Of a stretch of DNA of 64,000 nt, positions 33,989-42,743 are shown piece after piece. The notes beneath the pieces are model-generated. The model was not told where the DNA came from. It saw only the letters and a list, made by a program, of their open reading frames with translations, and made no database searches. The DNA is taken from NCBI GenBank assembly GCA_964579205.1, contig CAZOFH010000002.1:1-64000 (forward strand), read 5' to 3'. The translations under genes were made by a program, and so were the position numbers. The stretch's first letter is position 1, and each line of letters starts with the position of its first letter. The DNA comes from UBA7867 sp964579205. Lineage in GTDB: Bacteria; Bacillota; Clostridia; Christensenellales; UBA1242.

Positions 33989-34010
33989 GACCCCAAGGCG
34001 GGTCTTTTCT
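33989..34010 (+). terminator. Terminator of the topoisomerase operon
   Basis: GACCC, loop CAAGGC, GGGTC, then TTTTCTTTTT. Confidence 0.65.
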
Positions 34011-34211
34011 TTTTGCGTGGCTGTCGATTTTTTTGTGTGGGGTAATTATACCACGCGGAGACAAAATTTTGCCGCACAACAATTACTCAAAAAATTTATC
34101 AATAAAAATCAAAAAAATTCCGAAAAAATACTCAAAAAATAGCAAAAAAATGGTCAAAAATTCGTTGTAAAAAAAATATTGCAAAAAATAAAAAAAATTG
34201 TTTAAATTTAG

Positions 34212-34240
34212 TTGACACCGTGGGGACGAATACATATAAT
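34212..34240 (+). promoter_or_regulatory. Promoter of the DUF1538-PII operon
   Basis: TTGACA (34212-34217), 17-bp spacer, TATAAT (34235-34240), a perfect consensus, giving a leader of about 130 nt before the first gene. The preceding 34011-34211 is A-rich and holds no gene. Confidence 0.85.
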
Positions 34241-34374
34241 AAAAATGAAAAAACGGGTTGCAGTTCTTTTGGTAGATTTTTGTTTGAGATTGGTCGGGGT
34301 AGTTTTATTTTAGCGGTTCAGTGAAATTCGGCAAAGCAAAGCACAAGGCGGGGTAACCCACGAGGGGGGATAGT

Positions 34375-35895
34375 ATGCAAAATGCTTTGCTAATCAAATT
34401 TAAAGAATCGCTGGTTTCTATTCTGCCGATAGTGCTGATAGTATTGATTTTGGCTGTCACTATTGTACCTCTAGACTTTGTACTGGTGGTGCAGTTTTTG
34501 GTCGCAGCAGTATTTTTGATAATCGGTATGACGCTATTTACTCACGGCGCGGATACCGCGATGCTGCCTATTGGCAAAAATATCGGGTCGTATCTCTCAA
34601 AAACTGCCAAAATTTGGCTGATGATGATAGTCGGTTTTTTCTTGGGCGTGGTCATCACCATTGCCGAGCCTGACCTAATGGTGCTAGCGGAGCAAGTGGC
34701 TAGTATCAATACGTGGCTATTTATCGCAGTGGTCGGTATCGGAGTGGGGCTATTTATGATGTTGGCGATGCTGCGTACCGTCCTCAAAATTCCGCTCAAT
34801 ATTATATTGTGCGTGTCATATGGCTTGATTTTTGTGCTGTCGTTTATTATTCCTAATAACTTCGTTCCGCTTTCTTTTGACTCGGGCAGTGTGACGACTG
34901 GTCCTATTAGCGTGCCCTTTTTGATGGCGTTTGGGCTGGGGTTCGCTGCAGTGCGTGCCCAGAGTAGCAAGCAAGACGACTCGAGTTTTGGTATGGTGGC
35001 GCTGGGTAGTGCTGGTCCAATCCTCGCCGTGATGATAATGGGATTTTTTGTCGACCCGAGCACGCTCGCAGGGTCTAGCGAAGTGGCTGTCGAATGTGTG
35101 ACAGTAGGTGAGGGGCTGATGCAGTTTTTGACCTGCCTGCCTACCTACATTGGTCAAGTGGCGCTCGTCATCACACCGATTTTGGTTATCTTTTTGCTAT
35201 TCCAATTTTTCGCTCTCAAACTCCCAAAATCTGAGGTTTTCCGCGTGCTAACAGGGCTTTTGCTCGTGTTCTTTGGGATTACGCTATTCTTTACAGGGGT
35301 AAATGTTGGATTTTTGCCAGTTGGGAGCGCTTTGGGTCACGCTCTGGCGGAGTGCGGGAGTAATTGGATACTCATCCCTGTGGCGGTAGTTATCGGTTTT
35401 GTAATCGTCTTGGCTGAGCCTGCCGTCCACGTTTTGGCGGAACAGGTGGAGAAAATTACCGAGGGCAAAATCGCCAAAAAGACCATATTCTTTAGTATGT
35501 GTATCGGGGTGGCGATTAGCCTCGGGCTGTGCGCAATCAGGGTGTTGTGCCAGTTTAGTATTTGGTGGGTGCTAGTGCCTGCGTACCTAATCGCGATTAT
35601 TCTGTCATTTATTGTGCCAAAGATTTTTACAGGTATCGCCTTTGACTCGGGCGGCGTGGCGACGGGCGCGATGGCTACCACTTTTGTGATGCCGCTATTC
35701 GTCGGCGCGTGCGGGGCGCTAGGGATAGATACGATGCTGTACGGCTTTGGGACGCTGGCATTTATCGCGGTTACCCCACTGCTGACTATTCAAATTTTGG
35801 GTCTAATCGTCGGCATCGCGAACCGCAAAAAAGAGCGTGCGTTGGCAGAGGAATATGTCGGCAACAAGCGTGTAGAAATTATTGATTTTGATTGA
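34375..35895 (+). CDS. DUF1538-family integral membrane protein (putative transporter)
   Basis: A 506-residue protein with about 14 hydrophobic helices, arranged as two repeats of the DUF1538 domain: the block FDSGSVTTGPI in the first half (about residue 164) recurs as FDSGGVATGAM in the second (about residue 423), and AEPDLMVLAEQV recurs as AEPAVHVLAEQV. A two-fold pseudo-symmetric fold of this type suggests a carrier or channel. The next two genes encode PII-like proteins, which commonly gate transporters, so this is probably a transporter with dedicated PII-type regulators. Substrate unknown. ATG 34375 follows GAGGGGG. Confidence 0.8.
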   Translation: MQNALLIKFKESLVSILPIVLIVLILAVTIVPLDFVLVVQFLVAAVFLIIGMTLFTHGADTAMLPIGKNIGSYLSKTAKIWLMMIVGFFLGVVITIAEPDLMVLAEQVASINTWLFIAVVGIGVGLFMMLAMLRTVLKIPLNIILCVSYGLIFVLSFIIPNNFVPLSFDSGSVTTGPISVPFLMAFGLGFAAVRAQSSKQDDSSFGMVALGSAGPILAVMIMGFFVDPSTLAGSSEVAVECVTVGEGLMQFLTCLPTYIGQVALVITPILVIFLLFQFFALKLPKSEVFRVLTGLLLVFFGITLFFTGVNVGFLPVGSALGHALAECGSNWILIPVAVVIGFVIVLAEPAVHVLAEQVEKITEGKIAKKTIFFSMCIGVAISLGLCAIRVLCQFSIWWVLVPAYLIAIILSFIVPKIFTGIAFDSGGVATGAMATTFVMPLFVGACGALGIDTMLYGFGTLAFIAVTPLLTIQILGLIVGIANRKKERALAEEYVGNKRVEIIDFD

Positions 35896-35910
35896 TTTGG
35901 GAGGTAAAAA

Positions 35911-36258
35911 ATGGCTAAGACAAAGGCGCCCTTCAAAATGCTCGTCTGCATCGTGGACAAATCTATGGAAGAATTGGCTTTGCAGATATTGAGGAATGCA
36001 CACGAAAATTTGGGCATCAGCAATATTGTCCTCGGCGCGTCAAAATTGGGTACTATCGACCTAATGGGCTTGGCTCGCAAAGAGCGGACAATGATTACCA
36101 CACTGGTGCGCTCTGCTAATGCCGCCCGTACTGTCCAAGCGCTCGATTTGCTGCTGTGCCCAGACGGTGAGGAGAGTTTTGGGCTGGCGTTTACTATACC
36201 GATGAATAGCGCGAGTCGTGACACAATCAACTATTTTACACCCAAAAAGGAGAATTAG
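35911..36258 (+). CDS. PII-like signalling protein 1
   Basis: A 115-residue protein with the alternating beta-alpha-beta ferredoxin-like pattern of the PII family: FKMLVCIVDKSMEELALQIL at the start, a glycine-containing turn region GASKLGTIDLMGLARKE where the T-loop would lie, and a second half with ALDLLLCPDGEESFGLAFTIP. Classic T-loop residues (Tyr51) are not recognisable, so control by uridylylation is unlikely and an atypical nucleotide ligand is more probable. It starts 15 nt after the DUF1538 gene. Confidence 0.65.
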   Translation: MAKTKAPFKMLVCIVDKSMEELALQILRNAHENLGISNIVLGASKLGTIDLMGLARKERTMITTLVRSANAARTVQALDLLLCPDGEESFGLAFTIPMNSASRDTINYFTPKKEN

Positions 36259-36261
36259 AGT

Positions 36262-36765
36262 ATGTTTTTAAAACAGGATATGAATGTAATTGTCACCGTG
36301 GTAACTCGCGGGTTCGCTGACAAAGTGTTAGAGGCCGCAAAGTCCGCAGGCGCCGAGGGCGCGACGATGTTTAATGCGCGCGGCAATGGTATCCACGAAA
36401 ATGATTCGATTTTGGGTGTCAGCATCCAGCCCGAAAAAGAGGTAGTGTTGATAGTGGTGCGCAAGAATATTCGCAAGAAAGTAATGCGTGCGATTTGTTT
36501 AAATTGCGGTATGAACGAAGAGGGTAGGGGGCTGTGCTTTAGCCTGCCTATAGAAGAAATCGGTGGCGTACATCACTGGATGGAACTGGCAGGGAGCAAG
36601 CGGGCAGCACCTACCAAATCCAAAAAGCCGATCACTCAGCCAGCCGCTGCAGAGTCTGCAAAAACAGAAAAATCCGCCGAAAAACCTGCCGAAAATGCCG
36701 AGACTGAAAAATCATCAGAAAATAAAGAAAAAATCGAAAAAAATCAAGAAAAAATAGAAAAATAA
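36262..36765 (+). CDS. PII-like signalling protein 2 with low-complexity tail
   Basis: A 167-residue protein. Residues 6-110 have the PII-like beta-alpha-beta pattern (MNVIVTVVTRGFADKVLEAA; GAEGATMFNARGNGIHEND, a T-loop-like segment; KEVVLIVVRKNIRKKVMRAI; GRGLCFSLPIEEIGG). Residues about 115-167 are a Lys/Glu/Ala/Pro/Ser-rich tail without structure. It follows PII-like protein 1 after 3 nt, so the two may form heteromers that act on the DUF1538 protein. Confidence 0.7.
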   Translation: MFLKQDMNVIVTVVTRGFADKVLEAAKSAGAEGATMFNARGNGIHENDSILGVSIQPEKEVVLIVVRKNIRKKVMRAICLNCGMNEEGRGLCFSLPIEEIGGVHHWMELAGSKRAAPTKSKKPITQPAAAESAKTEKSAEKPAENAETEKSSENKEKIEKNQEKIEK

Positions 36766-37122
36766 AAATTAAATAACAAAAATCAAAAAATTGGGCAGTT
36801 GCATAAATATTTTTATGTCTGCTCATTTTTATTTTTTTGAGGATGATTTGTGATAGGGGAATGAGTGTATTTTTACAAAATTTGTGGGTAAGTAGTAGAT
36901 TTTTGTGTGGGTAAGTGATAGTTTTGTGCGGGATAATGCCCAAAAAACACTAATTCGCCCCCAAAATAAAATGCGTCATTGTGGATAACTTACGAATTTT
37001 AATAAAAAATTTTTGAAAAAAGAGTGTCGCGATACTTTACTTTTTTTATTTTGTGTGCTAGACTTGTCTTATCACAAAAATAAAAATGTGCAGAAGATAA
37101 AATTTGAGAAAAGGGGGAAATT
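36766..37122. promoter_or_regulatory. dnaA upstream region with DnaA boxes
   Basis: A 357-bp non-coding region. It has one perfect DnaA box TGTGGATAA (36980-36988) and two one-mismatch boxes TGTGGGTAA (36883-36891 and 36906-36914), all in the same orientation, next to a very AT-rich stretch (36990-37035). This is either the dnaA autoregulatory region or part of oriC. Genes on both sides read plus, and neither dnaN nor recF is adjacent, so oriC is not proven. Confidence 0.65.
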
Positions 37123-38496
37123 ATGCAGGAGTATATCGACAAACAATGGGCAAAGTGCCTAGATGATTTTCCCAAAAAAATCAGTTCTTGCGCGATGGAT
37201 TTGTGGATAAATACATTGCAGCCTATCAACATTGAGGACAACACGCTCGTGCTGGTCGCTCCGAATGATATGTGCCGCCAGATGATTTATGACACCTACC
37301 TAGTGCGTATGCAAGAGGTCTTGCGTGAGCATTTTAATCTCGAGAATGTCAAGGTGCTGCTGCCGCAAGAGCGTGACGAATATGTCGATGATTACAATCG
37401 CAGCCATTCGAGGGGCGACACCGTGCTAGAGAATAAAGACGCTACTATTCAGAACCCATTCAATCCGAGATACACTTTTGACAACTTTGTCGTAGGTACG
37501 ACCAATCAGGTGATTTATGCAGCCGCTCGTGCCGTCGCTGAGTCGCCTGCGATTAGGTTTAACCCGCTGTTTATCTACGGGGCGTCGGGGTTGGGCAAGA
37601 CTCACCTGTTGCACGCGATTGGTAATTACATTTGGGCGCACAAGACCAGCAACCTAAATATCGTCTATGTGACCTGTGAGCAGTTTACTAATGCCTTTTT
37701 GGAGGCAATTCGTGTCAGCCGCGAAAAGGGGATGGATGCCTTTCATCGCAGATACCGTCAGGCAGATGTTTTGCTAATCGACGATATTCAGTTCATCAGT
37801 AGCAAAAAAGGTGTCCAAGAGGAATTTTTCAACACCTTTAATGACCTTTACCAAGCGGGCAAGCAGATTATCATCAGTAGTGACCGTCCACCCAAAGATA
37901 TCGAGACGCTCGAGGAGAGGCTGCGTTCGCGTTTTGCAGGAGGATTTATGCAGGATATCCAGCCGCCAGACTTTGAGACGAGGCTGCTCATCATTCAGAA
38001 GAAAATCGAGTTGGAGCGCTTTGAGTTTGAAAAGGGCGTCGACTACGAGTTGGCAGAGAGGTTGTGCAATCTCAATATCCGCGAGATGGAGGGGATTTTG
38101 CGCAAGATTTACTTTTTGGCGAATTTCCACGGCAAAGTCGTGGCGACCAAGGCTGATATGGAGGAAGTGCTGCAAAAAGAGGGCAACCAGCCTCCTGTGC
38201 TCGACTCAAAACTCACTCCTGAGCGTATCATAGAGGCTGTCTGTGAGTACTTTACCATTGACGAAAAAGACCTCACAGGGCGCAAGCGCAACAAAGAAAT
38301 TGTCGAGCCAAGGCAGATTTGTATCTACCTAATGTGGTCGCAGCTCGCTATTCCGCTGATGGCGATTGGGCAGATTTTCGGCAGAGATCACACCACAATT
38401 ATTCACGCGCGTGACAAAATTATGGAGCAGGTCAAGACCAGTGGGCAACTCAAGAAAATCTTGAGTGACATCACCGCAATGCTCAAAGACTATTGA
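37123..38496 (+). CDS. dnaA: Chromosomal replication initiator DnaA
   Basis: A 457-residue AAA+ initiator. Domain I covers about residues 1-90, followed by a short linker. NPRYTFDNFVVG opens domain III, with Walker A GASGLGKTH, Walker B VLLIDDIQF and the arginine-finger region LEERLRSRFAGG. Domain IV ends in the DnaA-box-reading signature GRDHTTIIHA. ATG 37123 follows AAGGGGG. Full length for the family. The gene is followed by a terminator instead of dnaN, so the classical dnaA-dnaN-recF-gyrBA cluster is broken up here. Confidence 0.97.
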   Translation: MQEYIDKQWAKCLDDFPKKISSCAMDLWINTLQPINIEDNTLVLVAPNDMCRQMIYDTYLVRMQEVLREHFNLENVKVLLPQERDEYVDDYNRSHSRGDTVLENKDATIQNPFNPRYTFDNFVVGTTNQVIYAAARAVAESPAIRFNPLFIYGASGLGKTHLLHAIGNYIWAHKTSNLNIVYVTCEQFTNAFLEAIRVSREKGMDAFHRRYRQADVLLIDDIQFISSKKGVQEEFFNTFNDLYQAGKQIIISSDRPPKDIETLEERLRSRFAGGFMQDIQPPDFETRLLIIQKKIELERFEFEKGVDYELAERLCNLNIREMEGILRKIYFLANFHGKVVATKADMEEVLQKEGNQPPVLDSKLTPERIIEAVCEYFTIDEKDLTGRKRNKEIVEPRQICIYLMWSQLAIPLMAIGQIFGRDHTTIIHARDKIMEQVKTSGQLKKILSDITAMLKDY

Positions 38497-38541
38497 TAAA
38501 ATGTATTTAGTTTTGCATTTATGATTATATTTGACAAAAAG

Positions 38542-38566
38542 CACCCCAAAAATTGGGGTGTTTTTT
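38542..38566 (+). terminator. Terminator of dnaA
   Basis: CACCCCAA, loop AAA, TTGGGGTG, then TTTTTT. Confidence 0.9.
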
Positions 38567-38727
38567 GCCTTTATTATTTTGTTTTGCTCGTGTTTGGCGT
38601 CGGAATGAGAAAATTTTTTATCAGGAGAGCAGGGGGGGGCGGGCTCTCAAACCGAGCAAAAATGCCAAAAATCACATCATTTTGGGCAACTTTTTATAAA
38701 AAAAATCAAAAATATCCACAAAATTAG

Positions 38728-38756
38728 TTGACAAATGATTTTCTTTTATATATAAT
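38728..38756 (+). promoter_or_regulatory. Promoter of tRNA-Gly
   Basis: TTGACA and TATAAT with 17-bp spacing, about 57 bp before the tRNA. Confidence 0.8.
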
Positions 38757-38813
38757 GAGATTGCATCGTTTGAAATAGCGGTGTGTGCAGATTCATCGCT
38801 GCACTTTCCTTTT

Positions 38814-38887
38814 GCGAGAGTAGCTTAGTGGTAAAGCTCCAGCCTTCCAAGCTGGCTATGAGGGTTCGATTCCCTTCTCTCGCTCCA
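38814..38887 (+). tRNA. tRNA-Gly (TCC)
   Basis: A 74-nt cloverleaf with encoded CCA: acceptor GCGAGAG/CTCTCGC, anticodon stem CCAGC/GCTGG with loop CTTCCAA (anticodon TCC). Confidence 0.95.
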
Positions 38888-38902
38888 TGCGTTTTGCCCC
38901 TC

Positions 38903-38939
38903 AGCCCGTGGGCTTTTTTGTTTTTTACGGGCTTTTTTT
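38903..38939 (+). terminator. Terminator after tRNA-Gly
   Basis: AGCCCGT ... ACGGGCT with a 17-nt loop, followed by TTTTTTT. Confidence 0.75.
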
Positions 38940-38951
38940 GCGTATGGGCAA

Positions 38952-40004
38952 TTATTTATCAAAAAACTGCGAGTTATATAGAATTTCGGGCGTGGAGGGA
39001 TGGATGGACTTCGCGAGGTCGTGATATTCCTTTGCCTTGCCCCGATTATTGAGAAAATAGTAGCAGATGCTCAAATCCAAATATGGGCGGTAATTATGAA
39101 AATCCGGCTCAATCCACCCAAAATCTACGCGCGGCAGCGTTGTCGCCAAATTCAACCACTCGACAGCGTACGTGTACGATTTTTGTTGCATCAGAATTTC
39201 GGCGAGCAGGCAAGCCACCTTGGCTCTAGGAGCGGCGAAAATGAAGGACTGGATGAGGGCGGATTGAGCGAGTTTGAGTTTATTCAACCTAATATAGCAG
39301 TCAGACTTTAGCACGCACGCATCAATCTTATTTTCCACCCAGCCGCTCGAGGCAAGGAATTGGTCAAAGGCGGTAATAGCCTTTTTGTAATAGCCATTGT
39401 AATACAGTTCCCGCGCGTAATAATATTGCGCCCGCGGAGAGAGTGCCTTGCCTGATTTTAGGATTTTGCGATAAATATTTAGGTTGCGTTTTGCTGGGGT
39501 GGGGTGTACCTTTTTGTGCAAAATCTCCACATCGCAGTACTCAATTTTGCCTGCAGGGGTGATGACCTCGTGGACAGGTTCTTGCCAAACATAGCCAACA
39601 ACTCTGCGTAAAATCCGCTCTCGATAGTAATAGAACTCGTTCGGCACCTCTGAGACTACATACTTTGCCATTACGCAGTCGGGCGAGTCGGGGAGGCTGA
39701 GCCGCTGCTTGAGCCGCAGCATCTTTTGCTGATTTTCGGTGTCGATAAAATCGTCCGCATCCAGCCACATAATGTAGTCTGCAGTGCTCTTTGAAAAACT
39801 GAAATTTCGCGCCTTGCCAAAATCATCGCACCACGCAAAATCAAAAATCAAATCGGAGTAGCGCGCAGCAATTTTTTTGGTCGCATCACGGCTGCCCGTG
39901 TCTACAATGACGATTTCGTCCGCAAAACTCTTGACGCAATCCAGACACCGCGCGAGCACAGCCTCTTCGTCGCGCACAATCATACATACGCCTAGTGTAA
40001 TCAT
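38952..40004 (-). CDS. Family 2 glycosyltransferase with TPR-like C-terminus
   Basis: A 350-residue cytoplasmic GT-A enzyme. The N-terminus ITLGVCMIVRDEEAVLARCL and DEIVIVDTGSRD are typical of the SunS/WaaE-like branch of GT2, with the metal-binding WLDADD motif near residue 80. From about residue 200 on, repeated helical pairs (AQYYYARELYYNGYYKKAITAF and similar) look like TPR repeats, as in many Firmicute members. ATG 40004 is chosen (MITLG); the longer frame from 40052 begins inside the terminator of the upstream gene. The ribosome site is weak (AAAAAG). Acceptor unknown. Confidence 0.8.
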   Translation of the reverse strand: MITLGVCMIVRDEEAVLARCLDCVKSFADEIVIVDTGSRDATKKIAARYSDLIFDFAWCDDFGKARNFSFSKSTADYIMWLDADDFIDTENQQKMLRLKQRLSLPDSPDCVMAKYVVSEVPNEFYYYRERILRRVVGYVWQEPVHEVITPAGKIEYCDVEILHKKVHPTPAKRNLNIYRKILKSGKALSPRAQYYYARELYYNGYYKKAITAFDQFLASSGWVENKIDACVLKSDCYIRLNKLKLAQSALIQSFIFAAPRAKVACLLAEILMQQKSYTYAVEWLNLATTLPRVDFGWIEPDFHNYRPYLDLSICYYFLNNRGKAKEYHDLAKSIHPSTPEILYNSQFFDK

Positions 40005-40041
40005 AATCTTTTTATATGCGGCGGGGATGTTTCTTGTTAAA

Positions 40042-40065
40042 AAAAACAGCAAAACTGCTGTTTTT
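40042..40065 (-). terminator. Terminator of the 40.1-41.1 kb lipoprotein gene
   Basis: AAAAACAGCA/TGCTGTTTTT around a 4-nt loop, with T-runs on both strands. Confidence 0.8.
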
Positions 40066-40079
40066 GTTTGTTTTTATGC

Positions 40080-41087
40080 TTAGTCTTGTTTGTTTTGCTG
40101 CTCATTCGGCTTGATTTCTATGACGATAGAGCCTTTGTCATCGGTTTGGGTGGTGTGAATGTCAAAACGCTGATTGGTCGTTTCGTCCGTCGTGCTGCCA
40201 GTATCTGAGCCAGCGCTAGATTGCTGCGCGTTTTTATTCTTGAGGCACAGCACTAGAGTGAGTATCAGCCCGAATATTATGGTGAGAACTATTGCCAAAG
40301 TGTACCAAGCGACGCGGTTTTGATAAGTGATATAGTTTTTGTAAACTACCATTTCAGCAGGCGGGTTGAGTAGAGTCCCTTGCCAAAAGAATGCTGAATA
40401 AGCGACGTTGTTTTCGGTCGCGTTGACCCCTTTGGGCATCAGAATAGTGCCTGCTTCGCTCGCGTTGGCACGGTAGCCATATTCGTGCGGGAAGCACTTT
40501 ACAATGCCTAGCACAATAGAATCCATCAAATCATTGCATTTTGCGGTGTCACCGCCGCAGAATGTAGCCAAAAAGTCATTATAAATCGTCTGATACGGAA
40601 TGTAGATGCCGAGGGTAGAGGTGACCAAATTGCCTGCGTCATCAGTCAGGCAGGTGCGCTGTACGATGTATTGTGACACAAACAGCCCCTCTTCGATTTC
40701 GGGCTCAGAATTCTCTATCTCTTCCGCTGTAATGCCGAAAAATGTGCAATAATCAGCGAATGATGCAAAGTACAAGCCAAAATTGTACTCATACGAGTCC
40801 GTCGTGCCGAACCCGTGCTTTATGCTGACGCCAGTCATACTGCCGCCGTGCGCTCGCAAAAAGTCCTCCTGCTGGTCGGCGTAATTTTTGATTTTGAGCA
40901 TCACTAGATTGGGATTGATGCCTGCGCTTTGGCACGCCGCGCTGTCGACTTTGATTTGAAATTCCGTGCTACGCGAGCCGTCCAAATAGTATACAGAGTA
41001 TTGCGAAGTCGTGCTGCACCCAGCGAATAGCAAGATAGAGCATAGTAATAGGCAGCAGCAACAACTCCAAGTCCTTAATTTTTGCAC
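40080..41087 (-). CDS. Lipoprotein with a C-terminal membrane helix
   Basis: A 335-residue protein. A Cys-rich signal peptide (CCCCLLLCSILLFAGC) ends in the lipobox FAGC at about residue 24. Residues 25-260 form an extracytoplasmic domain that I do not recognise, containing an ILMPKGVNATENN segment. A single hydrophobic helix lies near 263-287 and a Ser/Thr/Gln-rich cytoplasmic tail ends the protein, so it would be held at both ends. The start is a GTG at 41087 with GGAG 9 nt upstream. Function unknown. Confidence 0.65.
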   Translation of the reverse strand: MQKLRTWSCCCCLLLCSILLFAGCSTTSQYSVYYLDGSRSTEFQIKVDSAACQSAGINPNLVMLKIKNYADQQEDFLRAHGGSMTGVSIKHGFGTTDSYEYNFGLYFASFADYCTFFGITAEEIENSEPEIEEGLFVSQYIVQRTCLTDDAGNLVTSTLGIYIPYQTIYNDFLATFCGGDTAKCNDLMDSIVLGIVKCFPHEYGYRANASEAGTILMPKGVNATENNVAYSAFFWQGTLLNPPAEMVVYKNYITYQNRVAWYTLAIVLTIIFGLILTLVLCLKNKNAQQSSAGSDTGSTTDETTNQRFDIHTTQTDDKGSIVIEIKPNEQQNKQD

Positions 41088-41237
41088 TCAATTCATCTCC
41101 TACAAGTATTATTAACAATAATAGCAAGAATACGCAAAAAAATCAAACATTTTAATTAAATTTGCCACAAAAATAGATATTCCGCCGATATATTATGCTC
41201 GCAAATGCCAAAATATCAAAAAACAGGGCAAAATTGT

Positions 41238-41267
41238 TTGACACTGCGGGTCGTTTTTTTGTATAAT
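41238..41267 (+). promoter_or_regulatory. Promoter of the GLUG-like lipoprotein gene
   Basis: TTGACA (41238-41243), 18-bp spacer, TATAAT (41262-41267). Confidence 0.75.
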
Positions 41268-41342
41268 TAAACAAACTGTAGTATAATCTTTGTTTTTTCT
41301 ACAGAAAATAAGATGAAGCTATAAAAAATTTGGGAGGGAGAA

Positions 41343-42254
41343 ATGCACGGGAATACCAAATCAAAGTTTTGGGTAATTCTGGCTATCGCGTGTGCGCTCG
41401 TTTTGACCGTTGCGATGCTGTTTTGCGGCTGTGCTGCTAGTACTGGGCAGATGAATGCTGACCAAAATGGTGGCAATGGGTCTCTTGATACTACTGTCGT
41501 GGAGGGGAATAACAAACTCGTCAATGGCGGCTCTACTACCACCTCGGGTGGTGTGGTGACTGCTGTGCCTGACTCTGGGTACGAATTGGCTTATTGGACT
41601 CGTACCAAGAGTAGCGTGGCTAGCAAGTTCGCTACTACCAAGACTGTGACCCCGGGGACAGGGGAGACTTTTGCGCCTACCTTTTTGTCGACCTCTAGTT
41701 TTACCCTAGTTAGCACGGCAGCCCAACTCAAGACGGCTATGGCTGGCGGGCAGAATATCAAACTTACAGCAGATATCGTGACTACTACGTCTACATTTAC
41801 TCCTGCTACTACATACGGGGGCGTGCTGGATGGTGCTGGGCACAAAGTAACGCTCAACTACTCATCTAGCGATGCGAATATCGGCGGCTTGTGCGTTACC
41901 TTGACCGGTGTCATCAAAAATCTAGTACTAGCAGGCAAGGTCACTGGTAGTGGTACTAGTGCTAGTCAGGCAGTCGGCGGATTTGCATCTGCTATCAATG
42001 GTGGGCTGATTTCGCAATGTGTCAACGAAGTGGCTGTTAGTTCAAAGGCGGGAGTCGCAGGTGGTTTTGTCGCAAAGGCGACCAACACGGCTGCTCGTAC
42101 TAGCACCATCAATGGCTGTATCAACCGCGGCTCAATTATCGCTGCTAATGCTGGTGCGGTAATCTTTACCAACGGTACCGCTGCTTCGCCATTGACCAAC
42201 CTCGTAGACAACAAAAACTACGGCGCAATCCAGACCAACACTATTGCATCATAA
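41343..42254 (+). CDS. Secreted lipoprotein with GLUG-like repeats
   Basis: A 303-residue protein with a lipoprotein signal peptide (FCGC, about residues 27-30), a low-complexity Gly/Ser/Asn/Thr region, a short Flg_new-like segment (DSGYELAYW) and a C-terminal half of GLUG-like beta-helix repeats (LDGAGHKVTLN; AVGGFASAINGGLISQCVN; AGGFVAKATNTA). Ser/Thr/Ala content is very high. ATG 41343 follows GGGAGGG. Probably a cell-surface adhesin-like protein; its precise role cannot be told. Confidence 0.7.
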   Translation: MHGNTKSKFWVILAIACALVLTVAMLFCGCAASTGQMNADQNGGNGSLDTTVVEGNNKLVNGGSTTTSGGVVTAVPDSGYELAYWTRTKSSVASKFATTKTVTPGTGETFAPTFLSTSSFTLVSTAAQLKTAMAGGQNIKLTADIVTTTSTFTPATTYGGVLDGAGHKVTLNYSSSDANIGGLCVTLTGVIKNLVLAGKVTGSGTSASQAVGGFASAINGGLISQCVNEVAVSSKAGVAGGFVAKATNTAARTSTINGCINRGSIIAANAGAVIFTNGTAASPLTNLVDNKNYGAIQTNTIAS

Positions 42255-42260
42255 AATATT

Positions 42261-42297
42261 AGTATGTGCCCAAAAAACTGCGGTGCATACTTTTATT
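42261..42297 (+). terminator. Terminator of the GLUG-like lipoprotein gene
   Basis: AGTATGTGCC pairs with GGTGCATACT (10 bp, two G-T pairs) followed by TTTATTTTG. Confidence 0.65.
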
Positions 42298-42343
42298 TTG
42301 CAAAAAAGTGCACCTTTTCGCCAAAAGTTGTACCATAGAACAC

Positions 42344-42372
42344 TTGATTTTTGCGCCGCTGTAGTATATAAT
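42344..42372 (+). promoter_or_regulatory. Promoter of the sepF-lspA-rluD operon
   Basis: TTGATT (42344-42349), 17-bp spacer, TATAAT (42367-42372), 22 bp before the sepF start. Confidence 0.7.
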
Positions 42373-42393
42373 ATCCAAAAAACGGGGCAAAAA

Positions 42394-42741
42394 ATGGGTT
42401 TTTGGGATGTAATCAGCGGCACGGCAAAGGACAAAACTACCTCCAGTACTAGCCAAATCGGCGGGCTGGATATTTCGACTATGGACACTAGCCAAATCGG
42501 GATTTTCGCCCCCGTGACCTTTTACGACATTACGCAATTTGTGCGTAGAATGCGCGCAAATCTGCCGCTAATAGTCAACTTTATGGCTCTCGACCATTCC
42601 CAAGCCGAGCGAAGTCTAGACTTTGTCTGCGGCGCGGTGTGCGCTCTAAATGGTAGGTTCGAGAAAATCGGCGAGGGGATATACTTTTTCGCCCCGAGTA
42701 ATGTCAAGTTACAAACAGACAAAAAGCACAAAAGGACATAA
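42394..42741 (+). CDS. sepF: Cell division protein SepF
   Basis: A 115-residue protein. The C-terminal SepF core is clear: PVTFYDITQFVRRMRANLPLIVNF, described by residues 49-72, then LDHSQAERSLDFVCGAVCALNG and KIGEGIYFFAPSNVKL. SepF polymerises under FtsZ and tethers it to the membrane through an N-terminal amphipathic helix, here MGFWDVISG. ATG 42394 is chosen because the longer frame from 42244 crosses the promoter and the terminator of the previous gene. It overlaps neither neighbour and is followed by lspA after 2 nt. Confidence 0.85.
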   Translation: MGFWDVISGTAKDKTTSSTSQIGGLDISTMDTSQIGIFAPVTFYDITQFVRRMRANLPLIVNFMALDHSQAERSLDFVCGAVCALNGRFEKIGEGIYFFAPSNVKLQTDKKHKRT

Positions 42742-42743
42742 GA

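Noticed and set aside
34245..34313. 22-codon upstream ORF in the DUF1538 leader
   Set aside because: Its ATG coincides with or precedes the predicted transcript start and has no ribosome site.
36766..37122. Definite oriC
   Set aside because: Only three good DnaA boxes, genes read the same way on both sides, and no skew was computed.
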